From contig JAILEJ010000175.1 of assembly GCA_024688095.1 (NCBI GenBank), positions 1 to 50,394 on the forward strand: 50,394 bases of DNA, written 5' to 3'. The translations under genes were made by a program, and so were the position numbers. This stretch comes from Butyrivibrio sp. GTDB taxonomy: Bacteria; Bacillota; Clostridia; Lachnospirales; Lachnospiraceae. Positions 25,350-33,648 of this stretch are shown piece after piece. The notes beneath the pieces are model-generated. The model searched no databases. It was given only the letters and a program-made list of their open reading frames with translations, and had not been told where the DNA came from. How positions within the stretch are numbered: position 1 is the stretch's first letter; each line of letters begins with the position of its first letter.

Positions 25350-26834
25350 ATGGCTAAACAGGGTTTTGATAACGACAAATATATTAGTATGCAGTCTGAA
25401 AAGATTAGAGAAAGAATCGGAAAATTTGGTGGCAAGCTGTACATGGAATTTGGTGGAAAGCTTTTTGATGATTATCACGCATCAAGAGTATTACCTGGAT
25501 TTCATCCTGATTCAAAGATTAAAATGCTTACTCAGCTTAAGGACGATGCAGAGATAGTGGTTGTTATTAATGCCGGAGACATTGAGAAAAATAAGGTAAG
25601 AGGAGATCTTGGAATCACTTATGATATGGATGTTCTCAGACTTATAGATGCATTTAGAGGCTATGGACTTTATGTTGGAAGTGTTGTAATGACAAGATTT
25701 GAGGGTCAGGAAAGCGCTATTCAGTATCAGAATAAGCTTGAAGCTCTTGGAATAAAAGTTTACAGACATTATCCAATTGCAGGTTATCCTTCTAATATTC
25801 CACTTATTATAAGTGATGATGGTTATGGCAAAAATGAATATATAGAAACAACACATTCACTTGTTGTAGTAACTGCACCAGGTCCTGGAAGTGGAAAAAT
25901 GGCAGTATGTCTTTCTCAGCTTTACAATGAAAATAAGAGAGGTATTAAGGCTGGTTATGCCAAGTTTGAGACTTTCCCTATTTGGAATATTCCACTTCAG
26001 CATCCTGTTAATCTTGCTTATGAAGCAGCAACAGCAGATCTTGATGATGTTAATATGATCGATCCATTCCATCTTGAGGCTTATGGAGAGACTACAGTTA
26101 ATTATAACAGAGATGTTGCTGTATTCCCTGTTTTAAATACAATGTTCAAGGAGATATTTGGTAAATCTCCTTATAACTCACCAACAGATATGGGTGTTAA
26201 CATGGCAGGTAACTGTATCTTTGATGATGAAGCAGTAAGAGCAGCGGCTAAACAGGAAATAATCAGAAGATATTACAAAGAAAAATGTGAGCTGAGAAAA
26301 GGTAACAGCTCACAGTCTATAATAGATAAGCTTGAACTGCTTATGAATAAGGCAGAGACTACTATTGCGGACAGACCTGTTATTGCTGCAGCAAGCTTAA
26401 AAGCAGAGGTTACGGGACTTCCTGCAGCAGCTATCGAGCTTCCTGATGGAAGAGTAATTACCGGTAAGACTTCTACTTTAATGGGAGCAACTTCAGCTAT
26501 GATCCTTAATGCACTTAAAGCTCTTGCAGGAGTTGAAGATCCGGTTAAGCTTATTCCTCCAGCTGTTATTGAACCTATTCAGGATCTTAAGGTTCATCAT
26601 TTTGGGGGACATAATCCACACCTGCATATAGATGAAACTCTTATAGCACTGACTATAGTTGCAGCACAGGATGAGACAGCAGCAAAGGTACTTGAACAGC
26701 TTGATAAATTACGTGGTTGTGAGGTGCATTCTTCTGTTATTCTTTCTGCAGAAGATGAAAGCACATTCCATAATCTTGGAATAAATCTTACCTGTGAACC
26801 TGCCTATCAGACCAAAAAACTTTTCCATGGCTGA
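25350..26834 (+). CDS. DUF1846 (UPF0371) family protein
   Basis: This cytosolic protein of 494 residues is full length for the UPF0371 family, recognised by its start GFDNDKYISMQSEKIRERIGKFGGKLYMEFGGKLFDDYHASRVLPGF, by APGPGSGKMA at about 175, and by HHFGGHNPHLHIDETLIALT near the end. APGPGSGKMA looks like a nucleotide-binding loop. The function is not established. The family is common in anaerobic Firmicutes. The start follows AAAGAGGAAAACTA. The gene appears monocistronic. Confidence 0.9.
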   Translation: MAKQGFDNDKYISMQSEKIRERIGKFGGKLYMEFGGKLFDDYHASRVLPGFHPDSKIKMLTQLKDDAEIVVVINAGDIEKNKVRGDLGITYDMDVLRLIDAFRGYGLYVGSVVMTRFEGQESAIQYQNKLEALGIKVYRHYPIAGYPSNIPLIISDDGYGKNEYIETTHSLVVVTAPGPGSGKMAVCLSQLYNENKRGIKAGYAKFETFPIWNIPLQHPVNLAYEAATADLDDVNMIDPFHLEAYGETTVNYNRDVAVFPVLNTMFKEIFGKSPYNSPTDMGVNMAGNCIFDDEAVRAAAKQEIIRRYYKEKCELRKGNSSQSIIDKLELLMNKAETTIADRPVIAAASLKAEVTGLPAAAIELPDGRVITGKTSTLMGATSAMILNALKALAGVEDPVKLIPPAVIEPIQDLKVHHFGGHNPHLHIDETLIALTIVAAQDETAAKVLEQLDKLRGCEVHSSVILSAEDESTFHNLGINLTCEPAYQTKKLFHG

Positions 26835-26986
26835 TAGTATAGATTAAATTTTTATAAACGCATAAACATTCATATAAAATATGCTACAATAATAATTGAT
26901 ATACGATTTTTGGTAAATAACCCTTGTATATTTCTTGTGAAATATTCTTAATGTATACGGACATGGTTATCATTGAAAGGAGTAAT

Positions 26987-27421
26987 ATGAATCAGAATTT
27001 GTACGATGCGGTTTTTGGATGTGGAGCGAATAAAGTAGATCCGTTTGACCAAACAAATGTTGAGTTTGATAAGATCATTGCTGATATGAGAGCAGTGGGT
27101 TATGAGATAACCTCTCTTAATATTGCAGAATATATTGTAATTCAGGAACTTGACCTACTTAATAAGAAGAAGAATCAGATTATTGAGTCTGCGCAGGACC
27201 TTGATGAAAGAGATGAATTTTGTAGAAGTGAATATGGGAGCTCTTTTAAGGATATTGTTGCACTTGATCCCAAAACGGATTTTGAATGGGATCTAAAGAG
27301 CGGGAAAGTACATATTTATCTTGTTGCAGATGCTGCATATAAAGCTGATGTTTATGTGAAGGTTTTCAAATGGGCATTGGACGATTTTAACAAGAAAACC
27401 GGTTTTGACTACAAGTTATAA
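26987..27421 (+). CDS. Small acidic protein of unknown function
   Basis: It has 144 residues from ATG 26987, which sits behind a strong GAAAGGAG; the open frame extends 21 codons further up without support. It was not recognised. There is no signal or membrane segment. The chain is acidic in the middle, with a predicted helix NKKKNQIIESAQDLDERDEFC and a C-terminal part DFEWDLKSGKVHIYLVADAAYKADVYVKVFKWALDDFNKKTGF that alternates strand and helix. The downstream GNAT begins 27 bases later and is probably co-transcribed. A TACAAT at 26885 is a possible -10 for both. Confidence 0.6.
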   Translation: MNQNLYDAVFGCGANKVDPFDQTNVEFDKIIADMRAVGYEITSLNIAEYIVIQELDLLNKKKNQIIESAQDLDERDEFCRSEYGSSFKDIVALDPKTDFEWDLKSGKVHIYLVADAAYKADVYVKVFKWALDDFNKKTGFDYKL

Positions 27422-27448
27422 TTCTTTAGTCTGAAAGGAAGCTGTAAA

Positions 27449-27967
27449 GTGGAAACTGAAAGACTGATTTTAAGACATTGGGAAGATGCAGATGCATCTT
27501 CCCTTTATTTATATGCAAAGGATCCAAGAGTTGGGATTCCAGCTGGATGGCCACCTCATGAAAGTGAGGAGTATAGCAGAGCCTATATAAGAACTGTATA
27601 TAACAATAAAGAAACGTATGCGATTGTTATAAAAGGCCAGCCTGGTCCTGTTGGGAATATAACTCTTTCTTTGGGCGCAGATAAAATAAGAGGAAGAGCA
27701 TTTGATGAAGGCGAAATAGGTTTCTGGATCGGAGTTCCGTATTGGGGGAAGGGATTAATGGCAGAAGCTGTAAGCGCTTTACTAAAACACTGCTTCGAAG
27801 ACCTTAAGCTTAAAAGGGTGTGGTGCACTTACTTTGATGGGAACTACAGATCTAGAATGTTACAAAAAAAGTTAGGCTTCAAATACCATCATACCAACTA
27901 TAATTCGGTAGTGATCATGCTCAATCAGGTAAGAATAGAGCACTTCAACTATATCGATAAAAAGTAA
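27449..27967 (+). CDS. GNAT N-acetyltransferase, RimJ/RimL type
   Basis: This 172-residue acetyltransferase begins at GTG 27449, preceded by GAAAGGAAG. It has the RimJ/RimL pattern: METERLILRHWEDADA at the N-terminus, then EIGFWIGVPYWGKGLMAEAVSALLKHCF with the GKGxxxEA acetyl-CoA loop, and RVWCTYFDGNYRSRMLQKKLGFKYH. The family acetylates protein N-termini (ribosomal proteins) or small amines; the substrate is not readable. It forms a likely pair with the preceding unknown gene. Confidence 0.9.
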   Translation: METERLILRHWEDADASSLYLYAKDPRVGIPAGWPPHESEEYSRAYIRTVYNNKETYAIVIKGQPGPVGNITLSLGADKIRGRAFDEGEIGFWIGVPYWGKGLMAEAVSALLKHCFEDLKLKRVWCTYFDGNYRSRMLQKKLGFKYHHTNYNSVVIMLNQVRIEHFNYIDKK

Positions 27968-28018
27968 AAAAATGAACGTTATAGAATTCTTAAGAAAAAG
28001 TTAATATTCGATAAATTG

Positions 28019-28049
28019 TATTACGTCTGTTGTAATATTATGTTATAAT
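28019..28049 (+). promoter_or_regulatory. Extended -10 promoter with dyad, before carD
   Basis: TGTTATAAT (28041-28049) is a perfect extended -10. The inverted repeat TATTAC-N7-GTAATA (28019-28037) covers its -35 and spacer. Transcription from here would start near 28056 and meet a hairpin and T-run within about 40 nt. Confidence 0.5.
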
Positions 28050-28066
28050 TTATTCGTTGTTAGATG

Positions 28067-28098
28067 TGGTTCATGACTCGTCTGAACCATGTTTTTTT
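28067..28098 (+). terminator. Intrinsic terminator or attenuator in the carD leader
   Basis: TGGTTCA and TGAACCA form a perfect 7-bp stem with a 9-nt loop, followed by TG and seven T. It may end the upstream GNAT transcript or attenuate the promoter just in front of it. Confidence 0.7.
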
Positions 28099-28110
28099 AC
28101 TCAAAAATCA

Positions 28111-28124
28111 TGAAAACGCTTACA
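28111..28124 (+). promoter_or_regulatory. cre-like site upstream of carD
   Basis: TGAAAACGCTTACA matches the CcpA catabolite-responsive element consensus TGWNANCGNTNWCA at every defined position. It lies 74 bases before the carD start. Whether the host has CcpA is not shown in this window. Confidence 0.5.
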
Positions 28125-28197
28125 TTTTTAAAATTAATTGTTTTTATGATTATTAGGGGCTAGGGCGTATGCCATAATTTGGCGAAAAGGAGGTAAA

Positions 28198-28716
28198 ATG
28201 CTAAATAAAGGAGATTATGTCGTATATGGTAATCATGGTCTGTGTGTTGTTACGGACATGACTGTACCAGCTTTTCTTGAGAGGGGAAAAGAGAAATTAT
28301 ATTATGTAATGTCACCTGTTACAGATAAGCGTGGTGTTTTGTATGTGCCTGTAGATGGTGCTGAAGAGAAGATGCGTGATGTAATAGACAGTGTAGATGC
28401 AAAAGACCTCATGGATGAAATTGAAGAGATTGAAGAAATGGAAATCCCTACAGGAAAGAAATCAGAAGCGGCTATTTCTGATGTTGTTAAGAGAAATCTT
28501 CCTGAAGAAATGATGAGCCTTGTAAAATCGCTCCATAAGATTAAAGCGACAAGAGCTGCAGAGGGCAAAAAGTTTGCCGCTATGGATGAGAAATATCTCA
28601 GAATTGCAGAAAAGCTTTTATATACAGAAATTGCTTTTTCACTGGAATCAGAATACGAAGCAGTAGTTGAAAGGGTTATGGAGGTTCTTGAGAGCCTGCC
28701 ATTACAAACTGCATAA
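28198..28716 (+). CDS. CarD-family RNA polymerase-binding regulator
   Basis: This 172-residue protein has an N-terminal TRCF-RID domain (1-65, LNKGDYVVYGNHGLCVVTDM...YYVMSPVTDKRGVLYVPVD) that binds the RNA polymerase beta subunit. The C-terminal helical domain (about 75-172) contacts promoter DNA in CarD/CdnL proteins and stabilises the open complex. It is monocistronic between an attenuator-like region with a cre match and a strong terminator, with ribosome binding site AAAAGGAGG. The dense leader suggests that its own level is controlled, possibly by carbon supply; that is an inference. Confidence 0.92.
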   Translation: MLNKGDYVVYGNHGLCVVTDMTVPAFLERGKEKLYYVMSPVTDKRGVLYVPVDGAEEKMRDVIDSVDAKDLMDEIEEIEEMEIPTGKKSEAAISDVVKRNLPEEMMSLVKSLHKIKATRAAEGKKFAAMDEKYLRIAEKLLYTEIAFSLESEYEAVVERVMEVLESLPLQTA

Positions 28717-28727
28717 CATAAATTATT

Positions 28728-28759
28728 AAAGGTGTCAGAATATAAATCTGGCACCTTTT
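28728..28759 (+). terminator. Terminator of carD
   Basis: AAAGGTGTCAGA pairs with TCTGGCACCTTT (one U-G pair) across a 7-nt loop, ending in four T. Confidence 0.85.
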
Positions 28760-28914
28760 GCTTGCTCATTAATAGTAACTTTAATATTTTTATTATTTAT
28801 GCTACTATATTTTAGTTGGATTTTGATAATATGGAGTTTTATTGTAACTTAGGTACTTTTCCACAATTTGAAATTTGATATTATCGGATATTTATTAAAT
28901 GAGTTGGAGTTTAT

Positions 28915-30090
28915 ATGGCAACAGAGAGATTGTTTGATAAAGATGCATATGCTACAGAGTTTGATGGTACAGTAATATCCTGTACAAAACTTGAAGATGG
29001 GAAATATGACGTTGTTTTGGATAAAACAGTTTTTTTTCCTGAAGAAGGTGGACAGACTCCTGATAATGGAACTTTGGATGATATAGAAGTTCTAGATGTT
29101 CAGATAAAGGATGATGTGATTTATCATACAGTAACAAAAGAGTTTGAATGTGGCACAAGTGTACATGGAAAGATAGACTGGACACATCGTTTTAATAATA
29201 TGCAGCAGCATTCAGGTGAGCACATTTTTTCTGGTCTTGTAAATTCAAAATTCGGACTTGATAATGTCGGCTTTCATTTAAGCGATGATATTGTGACCAT
29301 GGATTATAATGGTCCATTGTCCATGATTGATATTAAGACAGTTGAAAAGCTTGTTAATAAAGCAATATATGAAAATATAGATATTCAGATTTCATATCCG
29401 GATGATAAAGAATTATCAGAAATTGATTACAGAAGTAAAAAAGAGATTCTTGGGCAGGTAAGGATTGTAACTATACCAGGTTATGATGTATGTGCCTGCT
29501 GTGCACCACATGTAAAAAAGACTGGTGAAATAGGTGTTTTAAAGGTTGTTAATCTGTCTAATTATAAAGGTGGTGTTAGAGTAAGTATTTTATGCGGTTT
29601 CAGAGCACTTGATCTATGGGATTTTGAACATGATGAATTAAATGCAATAGCTGTAAATATGTCAACTGGTACAGATAAAGTAAGAGATAATATAGATAAA
29701 ATGAATTCTGAAATAGCTTCTCTTAAAGAGAAACTTTCAAAGGCTAATCAGGAACTTATAGAATTTAAGGTTAATGAGATTTCTTCTGAAAAAGAGGATG
29801 TAATTGTATTTATGGAAGAAAGTGATATGAATGTCATCAGAAGAACTGTAAATGCTCTTATGGACAAGCATGAAGGAATATGTGGTATCTTTGGTGGAGA
29901 TGATAATAGCGGCTATAAATATATTATTGGAAGTAATACCAAAGATGCAAAAGCTCTTCTGACTAAAATTCAGAATGAGATTAATATAAAGGGCGGCGGC
30001 TCTGAACGTATGGTACAGGGGGCGGTTTCTGGAATTTCAAAAGCAGAATTAGCGAATATATTAAATAAAAACGGGATAGAAATGGACTGA
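28915..30090 (+). CDS. Alanyl-tRNA editing protein (AlaX-L type)
   Basis: This free-standing trans-editing enzyme hydrolyses mischarged Ser- or Gly-tRNA-Ala. It has 391 residues. The AlaRS-like editing domain includes FFPEEGGQ (41-47), the zinc ligands H99 and H103 in QQHSGEH, and C195/H199 in CACCAPHV. A coiled-coil segment (about 260-290) and a C-terminal DHHA1-like domain with GGGSERMVQGAVSG follow, which makes it the long AlaX form. The synthetase core is absent. The start at 28915 has a weak ribosome binding site (GAGTTGGAG). azlC starts 26 bases after the stop. Confidence 0.9.
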   Translation: MATERLFDKDAYATEFDGTVISCTKLEDGKYDVVLDKTVFFPEEGGQTPDNGTLDDIEVLDVQIKDDVIYHTVTKEFECGTSVHGKIDWTHRFNNMQQHSGEHIFSGLVNSKFGLDNVGFHLSDDIVTMDYNGPLSMIDIKTVEKLVNKAIYENIDIQISYPDDKELSEIDYRSKKEILGQVRIVTIPGYDVCACCAPHVKKTGEIGVLKVVNLSNYKGGVRVSILCGFRALDLWDFEHDELNAIAVNMSTGTDKVRDNIDKMNSEIASLKEKLSKANQELIEFKVNEISSEKEDVIVFMEESDMNVIRRTVNALMDKHEGICGIFGGDDNSGYKYIIGSNTKDAKALLTKIQNEINIKGGGSERMVQGAVSGISKAELANILNKNGIEMD

Positions 30091-30116
30091 TCATACAAAA
30101 ATGATCAGAGTATGAA

Positions 30117-30824
30117 ATGGGAAATTTTAACGATTTTAAAAAGGGAATCAAGGATGCTATTCCTATATGTCTGGGATATATAGCAGTTTCTTTTGCATTT
30201 GGTATTCAGGCAACTGAGGCTGGTTTGTCTGTTTTTCAGGCGGTTTTAATGTCACTTACAAATCTTACAAGTGCAGGACAGTTTTCATCTCTTGAGCTTA
30301 TAGTAACACAGGCAGGTTTTGCGGAGATGGCACTTTTACAGTTTGTAATAAATTTAAGATATATGCTGATGTCTACAGCACTTTCTCAAAAGATTGCATC
30401 AAAGCTTCCAACGTTTCCAAGACTTGGAATTGCTTATGGTGTTACGGATGAGATATTTGGTGTAAGTGCTTTATATAAGGGGGAATTAAAACCTCTTTAT
30501 TCATATGGACTTATATCAATATCTGCCTTTGGATGGGGAATGGGAACATTTCTGGGTGCCGTGGCAGGTCATATAATGCCGCAGAGACTTATAAGCTGTC
30601 TAGGACTTGCTATATATGGAATGTTTCTTGCAATAATTTTACCGGAAGCAAAGGTGAAAAAACCGGTAATGGCAGTAGTAATATCTGCAATGGTAATGAG
30701 TACTATATTTAACTATGCACCAGTCCTTAGCAGTATTTCTTCAGGATTTAGAATCATAATAGTAACTGTTATTGTGGCTGCAGCTGCTTCATTTATTGCA
30801 CCAATCAAAGAGACAAATAATTAA
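30117..30824 (+). CDS. azlC: Branched-chain amino acid exporter subunit AzlC
   Basis: This 235-residue inner-membrane protein has seven to eight hydrophobic segments and is recognised as AzlC by FKKGIKDAIPICLGYIAVSFAFGI at the N-terminus and LTSAGQFSSLELIV and NLRYMLMSTALSQK after it. AzlC and AzlD together export branched-chain amino acids or analogues such as azaleucine. azlD follows 20 bases later. The gene is close behind the AlaX gene and probably in one transcript with it. Confidence 0.93.
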   Translation: MGNFNDFKKGIKDAIPICLGYIAVSFAFGIQATEAGLSVFQAVLMSLTNLTSAGQFSSLELIVTQAGFAEMALLQFVINLRYMLMSTALSQKIASKLPTFPRLGIAYGVTDEIFGVSALYKGELKPLYSYGLISISAFGWGMGTFLGAVAGHIMPQRLISCLGLAIYGMFLAIILPEAKVKKPVMAVVISAMVMSTIFNYAPVLSSISSGFRIIIVTVIVAAAASFIAPIKETNN

Positions 30825-30844
30825 AATCGGGAGTACACGTTTTT

Positions 30845-31147
30845 ATGCACAGTGTATATTCATATATTCTGGTAATGGCAGTAGTTACATATCTTATAAG
30901 GGCTATACCACTTACACTTATCAGAACAGAGATAAAAAATAATTATATAAAATCATTCTTGTATTATGTGCCGTATGCAACACTTGCAGCAATGACTTTT
31001 CCAGCTATTTTGCATGCGTCAGATAATATGATTGCATCAACATGTGGATTTATTACAGCAATAATTCTTGCAATAAAAAATAAGAGCCTTCTTACAGTTG
31101 CGGTATGTTCATGTGTAGTTGTATTTATAGTTGAACTGTTTGTATGA
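30845..31147 (+). CDS. azlD: Branched-chain amino acid exporter subunit AzlD
   Basis: This 100-residue membrane protein has three to four helices. The family pattern is clear: MAVVTYLIRAIPLTLI with the TYLxRxxP motif, FLYYVPYATLAAMTFPAIL, and a hydrophobic C-terminus. It is the small partner of AzlC, immediately upstream. ispF begins 57 bases downstream on the same strand behind its own strong ribosome binding site; no terminator is seen between, so read-through is possible. Confidence 0.92.
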   Translation: MHSVYSYILVMAVVTYLIRAIPLTLIRTEIKNNYIKSFLYYVPYATLAAMTFPAILHASDNMIASTCGFITAIILAIKNKSLLTVAVCSCVVVFIVELFV

Positions 31148-31203
31148 TTTCTTGTGTGTGAAAATATGCTGAGAAATCTTGTAAATTGATAAAGGAGAAA
31201 TAT

Positions 31204-31755
31204 ATGCATATAGGAATGGGATATGACGTACATAAGCTTGTTGAAGGAAGAAAGCTTATAATTGGAGGGGTTGATATACCTTATGAAAAAGGTCTTCTTG
31301 GACACTCAGATGCTGATGTACTGTTACATGCAATTATGGATGCTCTTCTTGGAGCAGCCGCACTTGGTGATATAGGAAAACATTTCCCTGATACTTCAGA
31401 GGAGTTTAAGGATGCTGATTCAATGGTACTTCTTAAAAAGGTTGGAGAAATGCTTGTAGAAAACAAGTATTTGATAGAAAATATAGATGCAACTATAATA
31501 GCTCAGGCTCCCAAGATGAGACCCTATATAGATCAGATGAGACAGAATATAGCAGATGCGCTTGAGATTGATATTCAGCAGGTAAATGTTAAGGCTACAA
31601 CTGAAGAAGGAATGGGATTTACAGGAGAAGGCAGAGGAATTTCCTCTCAGGCTATATGCCTTCTTACAAGCCCTGTTGAACTTTATACAAAGAACGTAAC
31701 TTTTCAGGCTGGAGAACCACAGGGAGGCTGTGGATGCATGGGAGAAAATAAATAA
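31204..31755 (+). CDS. ispF: 2-C-methyl-D-erythritol 2,4-cyclodiphosphate synthase
   Basis: IspF forms the cyclic diphosphate intermediate of the MEP isoprenoid pathway, as a trimer with one zinc per site. From ATG 31204 (after AAAGGAG; a TTG 18 bases earlier is rejected) it has 183 residues. GMGYDVHKL gives ligands D8 and H10, and LLGHSDADVLLHAIMDALLGAAALGDIGKHFPD is the core. The usual end GRGISSQAICLL is followed here by about 29 extra residues with a Gly/Cys tail (GGCGCMG). The family normally stops near 160. No other MEP gene lies here; cysS follows 33 bases later. Confidence 0.95.
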   Translation: MHIGMGYDVHKLVEGRKLIIGGVDIPYEKGLLGHSDADVLLHAIMDALLGAAALGDIGKHFPDTSEEFKDADSMVLLKKVGEMLVENKYLIENIDATIIAQAPKMRPYIDQMRQNIADALEIDIQQVNVKATTEEGMGFTGEGRGISSQAICLLTSPVELYTKNVTFQAGEPQGGCGCMGENK

Positions 31756-31788
31756 TATATACAATATAGGATAAGGAAAGAGGTCAAA

Positions 31789-33198
31789 ATGCAGATTTAT
31801 AATACGATGTCTAAGAAAAAAGAGGAATTTGTACCAATAGAGCCGGGAAAGGTCAGAATGTATGTATGCGGACCAACTGTATATAATCTCATTCATATTG
31901 GTAATGCAAGACCTATGATTTTCTTTGATACTGTAAGAAGATATATGACATATAAAGGGCTTGAAGTTAATTATGTATCTAACTTTACTGATGTCGATGA
32001 TAAAATTATAAAAAAGGCCAATGAAGAGGGGGTATCCTCTGAGGAAATTTCCAAAAGATATATTGAAGAGTGTAAGAAAGATATGGCTTCAATGAATATA
32101 CTTCCTGCCACAACTCATCCACTTGCTACTCAGGAAATTGATGGAATGCTTGATATGATTGATACTCTTATTAAGAAAGATTATGCTTATCCTGCAGTTG
32201 ATGGAACTGTATATTATAGAACAAGAAAATTCATGGATTACGGTAAGCTTTCTCACAAAAATCTGGATGATCTCAGAAGTGGTGAGAGACAGCTTAAGGT
32301 ATCAGGTCAGGATCAGAAGGATGATCCACTTGACTTTGTGCTTTGGAAACCTAAAAAGGAAGGTGAACCATTTTGGAAATCTCCATGGTGTGATGGAAGA
32401 CCTGGCTGGCACATTGAGTGCTCTGTAATGAGTAAAAAATATCTTGGCGAACAGATAGATATTCATGGTGGCGGAGAGGACCTTGTTTTCCCACATCATG
32501 AAAATGAAATAGCACAGTCTGAAGCATGCAGTGGAAAAGCCTTTGCAAATTACTGGATGCATAACGCTTTTCTTAATATCAATAATCATAAGATGTCAAA
32601 GTCTGCCGGCAATTTCTTTACAGTAAGAGACATTACTGAAAAATATGATGGACAGGTTCTGAGATTCTTTATGCTGACTGCACATTACAGAACACCACTT
32701 AATTTCAGTGATGAGCTTATGGAAAGCTCAAAGACTGGTTATGAAAGAATCGTTACATGCGTTTCTAATCTTACATATCTTCTTGAAGGTGACAGGGCAG
32801 CGCAGATTACAGATGAAGAAAAAGAGCAGATTAAGGAAGCTCTTGTATACAGACGCAACTTTGAAAATGCAATGGATGATGATTTTAATACTGCAGATGC
32901 CATTTCAGCTATTTTTGATCTTGTAAGATATACAAACAGTAAAGTATCTGAAGATTCAAGCAGAGAATTTCTTGAAACTCTCAAGAATGAAATAGTTTCA
33001 CTTGCAGATATTCTTGGTCTTATAGTTGAGAGGAAAGAAGAACTTGGGGATGAGGAAATTGAAAAGCTCATTGAGGAAAGACAGGCTGCACGTAAGAATA
33101 AAGACTTTGCAAGAGCTGATGAGATAAGAAATCAGCTTCTTGATATGGGAATTATTCTTGAAGATACAAGAGAAGGTGTTAAGTGGAAGAAGGCCTGA
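31789..33198 (+). CDS. cysS: Cysteinyl-tRNA synthetase
   Basis: This 469-residue class I synthetase charges tRNA-Cys. Zinc ligand C27 is in YVCGPTVYN, the HIGH-type motif is HIGN at 36-39, and WHIECSVM and the HGGGEDLVFPHHENE block give the remaining zinc ligands. KMSKS lies at 268-272. The C-terminal helical domain ends with the KNKDFARADEIRNQLLDMGI motif. It is the first gene of the conserved cysS-mrnC-rlmB-sigH series. The start at 31789 follows AAAGAGGTCAAA. No T-box leader is visible. Confidence 0.97.
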   Translation: MQIYNTMSKKKEEFVPIEPGKVRMYVCGPTVYNLIHIGNARPMIFFDTVRRYMTYKGLEVNYVSNFTDVDDKIIKKANEEGVSSEEISKRYIEECKKDMASMNILPATTHPLATQEIDGMLDMIDTLIKKDYAYPAVDGTVYYRTRKFMDYGKLSHKNLDDLRSGERQLKVSGQDQKDDPLDFVLWKPKKEGEPFWKSPWCDGRPGWHIECSVMSKKYLGEQIDIHGGGEDLVFPHHENEIAQSEACSGKAFANYWMHNAFLNINNHKMSKSAGNFFTVRDITEKYDGQVLRFFMLTAHYRTPLNFSDELMESSKTGYERIVTCVSNLTYLLEGDRAAQITDEEKEQIKEALVYRRNFENAMDDDFNTADAISAIFDLVRYTNSKVSEDSSREFLETLKNEIVSLADILGLIVERKEELGDEEIEKLIEERQAARKNKDFARADEIRNQLLDMGIILEDTREGVKWKKA

Positions 33199-33219
33199 GG
33201 CAGAATTGAGGAATTAGAA

Positions 33220-33648
33220 ATGAACCTTCCAGAAAAAATTAGAAATCTTTTTGATATAAAAGAGCTTGATATCAGAGGATATAGCCCATTATCACTTGCG
33301 TTTATGGGTGATAGTGTATATGAGATAATAATAAGGACATATGTTATTTCTCAGGCAAACAGACCTGCTAATCAGCTTAACAGGATGAAGGTTAAATATG
33401 TCAATGCCGCTGCACAGGCAGCTATTATTGATGTGATTATGGATAGACTTACTCCTGAAGAAGAAGACATATATAAACGTGGTAGAAATGCCAAGTCATA
33501 TACCAGCGCCAAAAATGCAAGTATTAATGATTATAGAAAAGCAACAGGCTTTGAAGCATTATGTGGTTATCTGTACCTTAAGGGACAGATGGACAGACTG
33601 CTGGAACTGGTAAAATATGCTATTGAGGAATGTGATGAGAAACAATAA
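33220..33648 (+). CDS. mrnC: Mini-ribonuclease 3
   Basis: MrnC is an RNase III-like enzyme without a double-stranded RNA-binding domain; in Bacillus it matures 23S rRNA ends. It has 142 residues, the usual length. The RNase III signature is the LAFMGDSVYE block with catalytic D31, then RPANQLNRMKVKYVNAAAQA, RGRNAKSYTSAKNASINDYRKATGFEALCGYLYL (the second acidic cluster) and a terminal helix. It lies 21 bases after cysS and its end overlaps the rlmB start, so it is an operon member. Confidence 0.95.
   Translation: MNLPEKIRNLFDIKELDIRGYSPLSLAFMGDSVYEIIIRTYVISQANRPANQLNRMKVKYVNAAAQAAIIDVIMDRLTPEEEDIYKRGRNAKSYTSAKNASINDYRKATGFEALCGYLYLKGQMDRLLELVKYAIEECDEKQ

Noticed and set aside
28302..28769. 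155-codon open frame antisense to carD
   Set aside because: It mirrors the carD frame, has Ser/Ile-rich shadow composition and lacks a ribosome binding site.
30088..30109. Terminator between the AlaX gene and azlC
   Set aside because: CTGATCA/TGATCAG can pair over 8 bases but no T-run follows, and the genes look co-transcribed.
31420..31896. 158-codon antisense frame over ispF and cysS
   Set aside because: It runs across two genuine genes and their gap; composition is that of reversed AT-rich coding DNA.
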